A stretch of 64,000 nucleotides of DNA from Desulfomonile tiedjei (GTDB lineage: Bacteria; Desulfobacterota; Desulfomonilia; Desulfomonilales; Desulfomonilaceae). The position numbers and the translations under genes are program-made. Under the pieces are notes generated by a model, which saw only the letters and a program-made list of their open reading frames with translations, ran no database searches and was not told the origin of the DNA. Shown in pieces: positions 57,727 through 64,000 of the stretch; position 1 is the stretch's first letter, and every line of letters starts with the position of its first letter. The DNA lies in NCBI GenBank assembly GCA_016212925.1, contig JACRDF010000015.1, positions 186,001 through 250,000 on the forward strand, in the 5' to 3' direction.

Positions 57727-59490
57727 TTAGAACACGCCCTTCACCTTCCCTGTTTCCACGTCTACGTCCACACGCCTGAATGCGGGGTTGGACCCTGTTC
57801 CCGGCATCAGGGAAATGGCACCGGCAACGGGCACCATAAAACCGGCGCCTTTGTAAGTTAGGATGTCTCGAATAGGAAGAATCCACCCCTTCGGCACGCC
57901 CTTTATGTTCGGATCGTGAGAAAGGCTGAGATGCGTCTTAACCATGCAGGTCCCCAGCTTGGCCAGCTCCGGATCCGCTTCCATCTTTTTGGCCTTGGCT
58001 TCCGCCTCCGCGGTGTAGCTGACTCCGTCTGCACCGTAGACCTCTTTGGCAATCAGCTCGATCCTCTGGCGGAGCGGCAGGCTCAGGTCGTAAAGGAGTT
58101 TGAACTCGTTCTTTTCTTCGCACGCGTCTACCACTGCGTCTGCAAATTCCAGCGCGCCGTCGCCACCCTTCAGCCAGTGTGCGGACACAGCGGCCCGGGC
58201 GCCGGCAGCTTCGGAAAGGCGTTTCACCACAGCGATCTCATTCTTGGAGTCCGTGTAGAAAGAGTTGATGCAAACAACCGGGTTAATGCCGGCTTTCTTG
58301 ACCGTCTCAATATGCTTAACCAGGTTCGCACAACCTGCTTCCACCCATGGCACGTTCTCGCCCTCATATTCCTTCGGCATCGGAAGGCCCGGCCGAGGAA
58401 CAGGAGCGCCTCCGTGGCATTTCAGGGCGCGAATGGTGGCTACTATGACGGCGCAGTTGGGCTTCAACCCTGAGAAACGGCACTTGAGGTTCCAGAATTT
58501 CTCAAAGCCGATGTCCGCACCGAACCCCGATTCTGTCACGTGGTAATCTCCCAGCTTGAGACCCACTCTGTCCGCGATGATGGAGGACTGCCCGATTGCG
58601 ATGTTGGCAAAAGGACCGGCATGTACGAAGACCGGTTGGCCTTCGATGCTCTGCAGCAGGTTCGGGTTCAGGGCTTCCACCATCCAAGCGGTCATCGCGC
58701 CGTCAACTTCCAGGTCTCCGGTGGTTACCGGCTGGCCTTTCTTGTTGTACGCCACCACGATGCGTCCCATTCTCTCGCGCATGTCCTTGAGATCCGTAGA
58801 AACAGCCAAGATGGCCATGATCTCGGAGGACACGGCGATCCCGAACGAGGATCGCATCATGAATCCATCCATTTTCCCGCCAATACCGATAATTATGTTG
58901 CGAAGGGCCTGGGCGCAAAAATCCATGATCCAGCCGAATTCCACGTTGCGGGGATCAATGTCCAGCCTTGGCTGGCCTCTCTTGGCCCATTCTTCGTCAT
59001 CGTAATTGAATTCGTGCTGCATGCGGGCGGTGAGCGCAACCATAGCCAGGTTATGAGCGTTCATGATGGCGTTAATGTCGCCGGTGAGCCCCAGAGAAAA
59101 CGGCGTCAAAGGTATGCACTGCGCCAAGCCGCCTCCGGCCGCTGAGCCCTTAATGTTCATGGTGGGACCGCCGGAGGGCTGCCTAATGGCCGCCACGACG
59201 TTCTTGCCTCGTTTGCCCAGGCCTTCCACCAACCCCATGCTGCTGGTGGACTTGCCCTCGCCCAGAGGCGTGGGGGTAATGGCGGTTACGTCAATGTATT
59301 TACCGTCTGGTTTGCCGGCAAGGCGCTTGAGAACCTTCGAGAAGTCAACTTTTGCCACATAGTGCCCATGCGGGAGAAGTTCTTCCTTGGTCAGTCCCAA
59401 CTCCTCTCCGAGCTGATAGACGGTTTTCATTGTTTTTTCGGCTTCTTCGGCAATCTGCCAATCAGCCATCTTTGTGGGGTCAAGAGCCAT
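57727..59490 (-). CDS. fhs: Formate-tetrahydrofolate ligase
   Basis: 587 residues, normal family length. The ATP-binding P-loop-like segment is [20 protein letters not shown]. Other family blocks are [41 protein letters not shown] and [20 protein letters not shown]. It activates formate on tetrahydrofolate and is a key step of the Wood-Ljungdahl methyl branch in anaerobes or of one-carbon supply. An AGGAGGT site precedes the ATG. It is monocistronic here with its own terminator. Confidence 0.97.
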   Translation of the reverse strand: MALDPTKMADWQIAEEAEKTMKTVYQLGEELGLTKEELLPHGHYVAKVDFSKVLKRLAGKPDGKYIDVTAITPTPLGEGKSTSSMGLVEGLGKRGKNVVAAIRQPSGGPTMNIKGSAAGGGLAQCIPLTPFSLGLTGDINAIMNAHNLAMVALTARMQHEFNYDDEEWAKRGQPRLDIDPRNVEFGWIMDFCAQALRNIIIGIGGKMDGFMMRSSFGIAVSSEIMAILAVSTDLKDMRERMGRIVVAYNKKGQPVTTGDLEVDGAMTAWMVEALNPNLLQSIEGQPVFVHAGPFANIAIGQSSIIADRVGLKLGDYHVTESGFGADIGFEKFWNLKCRFSGLKPNCAVIVATIRALKCHGGAPVPRPGLPMPKEYEGENVPWVEAGCANLVKHIETVKKAGINPVVCINSFYTDSKNEIAVVKRLSEAAGARAAVSAHWLKGGDGALEFADAVVDACEEKNEFKLLYDLSLPLRQRIELIAKEVYGADGVSYTAEAEAKAKKMEADPELAKLGTCMVKTHLSLSHDPNIKGVPKGWILPIRDILTYKGAGFMVPVAGAISLMPGTGSNPAFRRVDVDVETGKVKGVF

Positions 59491-60331
59491 CGATACCTCC
59501 TGTGCGAATGATCACCGTATGCAGGCTGCCCCGCTGCAATCGGTTGCTCAAATGGATTTTCGATTTATTGAGATCCGGCGAGAAAACCACATTATATTAG
59601 TCTTAATGTCGGAACATTGCAAGCAAAAAGAGTGCACACGAATACTCGTTCAGGTGCGCATGGAAAGCGACATCAATGGCGATGTCGGTAATTCGCAGAA
59701 CAGGCTTTCCCATCGGAACGGTTACACCCATGCGCGCATTCGGGTGCACACATAGAGAGTAGGTACGAAGTGGCTGCAAGATGCCATGACATTCCCGGAC
59801 TTGAACCGTATCCTCTTCCGAGGACAATCGCGGCATTTGGGTGTAAGACTACCACAAGGGGGAAACGCTCCCACATGCGGTGCCTTGCCGCCAAGCCTTC
59901 CGTGATTCACGCACTGCCGTTGTACAGAATAATTTGTTGACATCAGCCGAAAAACAATACATTTATGTGACACCTCATAAGTGGTACCCCGATTGCAACA
60001 GCTTTGACATCTCTCTTCTTCTCGTCAAGGGGGCGAGTTTGTGGTGCCGGGTTTGGCTTGGCGCCCACCGAATAAGGGCGCAACGCGGCTGTGCATGCCG
60101 CCTGTGGAAATCTCCGGGCTTGACCCTTCACGGCATCGGAACTGCCAGCACTAACAGAATTGATCGTAGGGACCCAGGTCCACAAACAGGGCATAATGTG
60201 GCCACGGTGCCAGTATTGAACCGAGCCGCGGGGCTCATGCGTCCAATGCCGCGCAATTCCCGAGCACAGGTCGTCGTTCTCCAAGCGCTCTCAACGTCCC
60301 AACTTTCAACAATTTGTTCCAGGGGGAGGTC
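59491..60331. other. Long divergent intergenic region
   Basis: About 840 bases between fhs (-) and a LivJ-type gene (+), the largest gene-free stretch in the window. I looked for a tetrahydrofolate riboswitch, tRNAs and short ORFs and recognised none. GC content seems lower in the fhs-proximal third. It may hold promoters or gene remnants. Confidence 0.4.
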
Positions 60332-61561
60332 ATGAAAAAAATCGTGTACGGTCTCGTTTCCATCCTCGCGTTTTCAGCATTTCTCAGTTCAGCACCCGCT
60401 TTGTCCCAGGAACCCGTGAAGATCGGATTTATCTACGTGTTCTCCGGACGGCTCTCTAACTTCGGCCACATGGCAAAACAGGGCGCGGAGTTCGCTATTG
60501 AGGAAGTCAACGCGTCAGGAGGCGTGCTAGGTCGGAAGTTGGTCGCGGTCTATGAGGATACGCAAATGAATCCGGCTCGCGGGGTCGAGTTGGTGAAGAA
60601 ACTCGTAGCCGACGACAAAGTGGACGTACTAATGGGTATCACGTCTAGTGGAGTTGCAGATGCCGTGGTTCCCGTAGTCCCGAGCTTGAAGACGCCGCTG
60701 ATCATCACGCTCGCGATGAATCCGGATGTGACAGGAGAGAAATGCAATCCGTACACGTTCAGGATTTCCATGAACGGCCCTCAGAACATTAAGGCAGCGG
60801 CCATTCTTGCATCGAGTCTCCCGGCAAAAAAATGGACAACAATAGGACCGGATTACCTTTTCGGGTACCAGTGCTGGGAATACTTCCAGAAATACCTCAA
60901 GCCGCAGCGGTCGGACACTGCCTTTGCTTCACAGTCCGATGTGGTTTGGGCTCCGATCACGACCACGGATTTCGCTCCGTACATCAAGAAGGCGATTAAT
61001 ACCGATGCAGACGGGGTCCTGATTTCATTGTTCGCAGGCAATCTGATTGACTTCGTCAGACAGGCCGCACCTTTGGGGTTCTTTGATGGAAAGCGGCAGG
61101 TCCTGGTGAATATCGGCAGCTCAGTGGACGTGATGTACGGACTCGGGCTTGACATGCCAAAAGGGATCTGGATCGGCGGCTTCTACTGGTTCCAGCAGAA
61201 CAGAACACAAGTGAACCAAGATTTCGTGGACGCTTACTACCGCAAATACAAATTTCCCCCGGATTACAATGCACACGGCGGGTATTCCGGAGTGAAGGCC
61301 TATGTCGCAGCATTGCAGAAGGCGGGAACCACGAATAAGGAAAGCGTGATCAAGGCCCTGGAGGGGTTGGTTCTGGACCTTCCTATCGGCAAGACCCTCA
61401 TTCGAGCCGAGGATCACCAGGCGGTCCTTGATGCGGCTTGGGGCTTGACCTCCGATTTCGACAGCAAGTACCGCTGCAGGCTGTTGAAACCCTTGAAGGT
61501 ATTTCCCGGGGATGAGATCACCATGCCCGTAGAACAGACCGGCTGCAAGATGCCCCGCTGA
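60332..61561 (+). CDS. ABC transporter substrate-binding protein, LivJ-type (orphan)
   Basis: About 409 residues from the ATG at 60332 behind GGGGGAGG. Signal peptide about 1-24 (VYGLVSILAFSAFLSSAPALS), then VKIGFIYVFSGRLSNFGHMA, the type-I periplasmic binding opening. The sequence differs widely from the LivJ at 7432. No permease or ATPase gene is adjacent, so it may share the importer encoded at 8.7-12.1 kb or another one elsewhere. Substrate unknown. Confidence 0.9.
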   Translation: MKKIVYGLVSILAFSAFLSSAPALSQEPVKIGFIYVFSGRLSNFGHMAKQGAEFAIEEVNASGGVLGRKLVAVYEDTQMNPARGVELVKKLVADDKVDVLMGITSSGVADAVVPVVPSLKTPLIITLAMNPDVTGEKCNPYTFRISMNGPQNIKAAAILASSLPAKKWTTIGPDYLFGYQCWEYFQKYLKPQRSDTAFASQSDVVWAPITTTDFAPYIKKAINTDADGVLISLFAGNLIDFVRQAAPLGFFDGKRQVLVNIGSSVDVMYGLGLDMPKGIWIGGFYWFQQNRTQVNQDFVDAYYRKYKFPPDYNAHGGYSGVKAYVAALQKAGTTNKESVIKALEGLVLDLPIGKTLIRAEDHQAVLDAAWGLTSDFDSKYRCRLLKPLKVFPGDEITMPVEQTGCKMPR

Positions 61562-61656
61562 TCCGTTAAGCAGAGCGCGGGCAGTTTTTCGTGCGCTCCC
61601 ACGGTCCCAGGAGGATGACTACCGACCCGCCAGGGTCCAAAAAGGGGCGCGTTTCT

Positions 61657-62466
61657 CTAGCTTTCCCTCAGAAATGCTGCCGCGTTCTTGAATATTGCCA
61701 ATCCGTCCCCCTCCTCCGGAAGCTCTTCGCGCGTCCAGCGGGGGTGGTTTGTCCTGTGGACAAAGCATTCCGGATGGGGCATCAGGCCGAACACCCGGCC
61801 GGTGGGATCACAAACCCCTGCTATGGCCATCTCTGAACCGTTGGGATTGTAGGGATATTCCGTGGTCGGATCATCACGGTCCGGCCAAGAATACCTGAGC
61901 GCGGCTTGATGCCTGTTTACGATTCCCCGTGTGAACTCGGGATCGCGCCCCACGATCTTGCCTTCGCCATGCCGCACAGGAAGATAGAGGCGTTCAATCC
62001 CCCGCGTAAAGACGCACGGAGAATTGCGATCCACAATGAGATTCACCCATCGGTCCTCGAAACGGCCTTGGTCATTGCCCATCAGGGTCAAATCTCGTCG
62101 GGTGTAGTCTCCTTCCACGGCCGGGAGCATTCCCAATTTGGTAAGGAGTTGAAATCCGTTACATATTCCAAGCAACAGCCCGCCGGATTGCACGAACCGA
62201 ATTAGCCGATCGATCAGCCGATCCCCGTTGATCCGAGAATGCTTGATTCGATTGGCGCAAGCCTGAGCCGCACCAAGATCGTCACCGTCCAGAAATCCAC
62301 CCGGGAAGACTATTATTCCGTAATTCGCGGGATCGGCTTCGCCCGCGGCCAGAAGATTCAGGTGGACCAGGTCAATACGGTCAAAACCCGCGAGTTCCAG
62401 GGCGCGCCGAGTCTCAAGCTCGCAGTTGATACCATGACCGGTAGGCACTAAGGCATTTAGTTTCAT
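61657..62466 (-). CDS. purQ: Phosphoribosylformylglycinamidine synthase, glutaminase subunit
   Basis: 269 residues. Class I glutamine amidotransferase fold: the nucleophile Cys102 is in GLLLGICNGFQLLTKLG, and the catalytic His231/Glu233 are in FGLMPHPECFVHRTN. The N-terminal VPTGHGINCELETRRALELA and IIVFPGGFLDGDDLGA segments are typical of PurQ. It supplies ammonia to PurL in purine synthesis. It is about 30-40 residues longer than the shortest PurQ forms, as in other members without PurS fusion. It is isolated from other pur genes here. Confidence 0.93.
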   Translation of the reverse strand: MKLNALVPTGHGINCELETRRALELAGFDRIDLVHLNLLAAGEADPANYGIIVFPGGFLDGDDLGAAQACANRIKHSRINGDRLIDRLIRFVQSGGLLLGICNGFQLLTKLGMLPAVEGDYTRRDLTLMGNDQGRFEDRWVNLIVDRNSPCVFTRGIERLYLPVRHGEGKIVGRDPEFTRGIVNRHQAALRYSWPDRDDPTTEYPYNPNGSEMAIAGVCDPTGRVFGLMPHPECFVHRTNHPRWTREELPEEGDGLAIFKNAAAFLRES

Positions 62467-62586
62467 TTCTGTTCGCTTCTCTTTATGTCGAGGTGCTTAC
62501 ACGCGAGGAAATCGCTGGCCGTCTCCCCCGGACATTCCCTGTTGGAATGTGCATTCATATTATACCAATTCGTGATCAGCCGGGTA

Positions 62587-62711
62587 ATACCAATGCGCGT
62601 TCAACGAAGTGACATTAGGAATGGCCGGCAGGGACGCCGGCCGCTACCATAATGCGGTGGCGGCGGGCCTCCGTGCCCGCTATCTTCACTTGTACAAAAG
62701 CGCATTGGTAT
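62587..62711 (+). repeat. Dispersed ATACCAATGCGC element, copy C
   Basis: 125 bases. Left end ATACCAATGCGCGTTCAACG and right end TACAAAAGCGCATTGGTAT are near inverted repeats. It differs from 49061-49192 chiefly in a short GC-rich inner stretch near 62660-62685 and a few substitutions. Confidence 0.85.
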
Positions 62712-62712
62712 A

Positions 62713-62871
62713 ATACCATTTCGCATTCAAGGCAGTAACATGACTTGGTAGGGGGCGCACCTGCGTGTGCGCCCAAAGAGCGGACGGACACACGGATCCG
62801 CTCATACAGAGGTTCCGATCCTTCTCATTGGCAAGCGATTTCGTATATCCTGTTAGAAAGCCCATTGGTAT
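62713..62871 (+). repeat. ATACC element with a different interior
   Basis: Termini ATACCATTTCGCATTCAAGG and GTTAGAAAGCCCATTGGTAT follow the family pattern, but the 120-base interior (with GGGCGCACCTGCGTGTGCGCCC) is unrelated to copies A-C. It begins one base after copy C. Confidence 0.6.
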
Positions 62872-62876
62872 AACAT

Positions 62877-62999
62877 GTCGAGACAAGGAACGGTGGGGGA
62901 GGCCCCCGCCTCCCTGAAAGTGACAGGCAGGATGCCTGTCCCACCAGGACCAAGCGTGTCATTGTTTGAAGGCCAATGAACACTAAACCATGTCTCGAC
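62877..62999. repeat. TIR element ending at nuoN stop
   Basis: GTCGAGACAAGG at 62877-62888 and CCATGTCTCGAC at 62988-62999 match as inverted repeats at 11 of 12 positions. Interior has a GGGGGAGGCCCCCGCCTCCC-like hairpin region. The right end reaches the nuoN stop codon. Confidence 0.6.
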
Positions 63000-64000
63000 T
63001 AGAACAGCGGCTTAACGGATTCCACGGCCAGGTTCAGGTAAGTGGTGGGGAAAATACCTATGTACATCACGCCTACAACAGCGATGGTCAGGCCGAGGGC
63101 CATGGCTGCCCCGAATTGGAGTTTGGCCGGCGCTGCTTCCGGGACCTCCATGTACATCTTCATGACCACCCGGAAGTAGTAAAACACCGACGCAGCACTC
63201 GTCAGGACACCGATGACGACAAGCCAAATGTATCCCGCATTAATGGCCGCGGCGAAGATGGTGAATTTTCCCACAAACCCTGCGGTAGGCGGTATTCCTG
63301 CCAAGGAAAACAGAAATATGGACATCAAGAGCGCCAACAGAGGGTGAGCCTTTGCCAGTCCTCGATAATCATCGAGTTGAACGTTGGCTTCTCCTTTGTT
63401 GCCCACGATGGCGACAATACCGAAGGCGCCCAGATTGGTAAAGGTATATGCCAACAAATAATAAAGCACTCCCGAGGTGCCTGCTTCGTTTGCTGCCACC
63501 ATTCCCATCAGGATGTAACCCGCGTGAGCGATACTGGAATAGGCCAGCATTCTCTTGATGTTGTCCTGCACGAGCGCGGCAAGGTTGCCCAACACCATGG
63601 TCAACACGGCGAGGACCCACAAGATGTGGACCCAATTGATTTGCAGGGGCATCATTGCCTCAAAGAAAACACGAACAAACGCGGCAAACGCAGCCGCTTT
63701 GACTCCCACCGACATGAACCCCGTCAGAGGAGACGGCGCTCCTTCATACACATCGGGCGTCCACATGTGGAATGGCACTGCCGCTACTTTGAAAGCGAAG
63801 CCGACCAGTAACAACCCCATTCCCGCCATGGCCATCTTACCGACGGGCCCGGTTTGCAGGAATTTGGCAAGTGCCGGCAAAGAAAGAGACCCGGCCGCGC
63901 CGTAAAGCAGCGCCGCGCCGTAGAGAAAGATCCCACTGGAAAACCCGCCTAATAAAAGGTACTTCAGCGCGGCTTCTCTGGATTTTGGGCTCCCAGGCAG
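62999..64000 (-). CDS. nuoN: NADH-quinone oxidoreductase subunit N (partial, 5' end outside window)
   Basis: 333 C-terminal residues of an antiporter-like membrane subunit of respiratory complex I; the frame is open to the right edge (beginning LPGSPKSREAALKYLLLGGF), so the first roughly 150 residues are outside. Family blocks are ALKYLLLGGFSSGIFLYGAA, GFAFKVAAVPFHMWTPDVYE with the conserved Lys, MLAYSSIAHAGYILMG and PPTAGFVGKF. It translocates protons (or Na+) in the membrane. nuoN is normally the last gene of the nuo operon, which fits the stop followed by non-coding elements. Confidence 0.95.
   Translation of the reverse strand: MPGSPKSREAALKYLLLGGFSSGIFLYGAALLYGAAGSLSLPALAKFLQTGPVGKMAMAGMGLLLVGFAFKVAAVPFHMWTPDVYEGAPSPLTGFMSVGVKAAAFAAFVRVFFEAMMPLQINWVHILWVLAVLTMVLGNLAALVQDNIKRMLAYSSIAHAGYILMGMVAANEAGTSGVLYYLLAYTFTNLGAFGIVAIVGNKGEANVQLDDYRGLAKAHPLLALLMSIFLFSLAGIPPTAGFVGKFTIFAAAINAGYIWLVVIGVLTSAASVFYYFRVVMKMYMEVPEAAPAKLQFGAAMALGLTIAVVGVMYIGIFPTTYLNLAVESVKPLF

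Larger units (their letters stand above)
62467..62998. other. Gene-free region formed by three tandem TIR elements
   Basis: About 530 bases between purQ and nuoN are almost wholly made of three adjacent elements (62587-62711, 62713-62871 and 62877-62999), described separately. No gene or RNA is evident. Confidence 0.65.

Noticed and set aside
59491-59700. Tetrahydrofolate riboswitch upstream of fhs
   Set aside because: I could not find the conserved core of known tetrahydrofolate riboswitches in the leader.

Overview
The window reads as chromosomal DNA of a strictly anaerobic, GC-rich bacterium, most likely a Desulfobacterota (former Deltaproteobacteria) member related to syntrophs, sulfate reducers or Desulfomonile-like organisms. 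This is an inference from gene content: a signal-peptide-bearing (periplasmic) CbiK cobalt chelatase, a ferredoxin-linked indolepyruvate oxidoreductase, formate-tetrahydrofolate ligase, corrinoid-dependent acyl-CoA chemistry and many CoA-ester enzymes. No rRNA, tRNA, phage or CRISPR array was recognised.

Layout. (1) 1-14950 (+): a long, tightly coupled catabolic operon: tripartite tricarboxylate transporter (TctA partial, TctC), SDR dehydrogenase, a split B12-dependent acyl-CoA mutase (large and small subunits) with an epimerase, an acyl-CoA synthetase, a complete branched-chain-amino-acid-type ABC importer (LivJ, LivH, a LivM-LivG fusion, LivF), a thiamine-diphosphate enzyme and an amidohydrolase. 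It imports a carboxylic acid, activates it to a CoA ester and rearranges its carbon skeleton. (2) 15353-17276 (+): a 3-hydroxyacyl-CoA dehydrogenase-like protein and a beta-keto acid cleavage enzyme. (3) 17.4-23.5 kb: small enzymes and membrane proteins, then iorAB. (4) 23.7-25.2 kb: a secreted Gln/Ala/Tyr-rich protein with a clear promoter and terminator. (5) 25.3-28.0 kb (-): bpt (leucyl-transferase of the N-degron pathway) followed by an unusual ClpX-like unfoldase. (6) 28.1-34.3 kb (-): a B12 regulon: cobalamin riboswitch, cbiK, btuC-btuD-btuF and cobI, probably supplying the corrinoid for the mutase in region 1. (7) 34.6-41.3 kb (-): an envelope operon encoding a small secreted peptide, a secreted TPR-CHAT (caspase-like) protein, a Pro-rich secreted protein, a TPR-OmpA protein, a DUF4384 protein and an ABM-domain protein. 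(8) 41.7-49.6 kb: ABC exporter, a toxin-antitoxin pair with a frameshifted toxin, tautomerase and VOC proteins, a pentapeptide-periodic membrane protein, a deacetylase, truB and a cupin. (9) 50-55 kb: a divergent locus with a GNAT/FemAB-like protein, a TraB/GumN protein and a YdjY-like protein on one side, and a fusion of the same GNAT-like domain to a radical SAM/SPASM enzyme on the other. (10) 55.4-64 kb: coaX, a Gly/Tyr-rich secreted peptide, fhs, a LivJ-type binding protein, purQ and a partial nuoN.

Intergenic regions are rich in small non-coding elements with terminal inverted repeats beginning ATACC, and in a palindromic repeat; several related copies occur in this window. Some sit directly after stop codons and may double as terminators.

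The most promising uncharacterised systems are the GNAT-radical SAM/TraB locus (50.0-54.9 kb) and the secreted CHAT protease operon (35.0-41.3 kb). The Bpt-ClpX-like pair and the divergent mutase operon come next.
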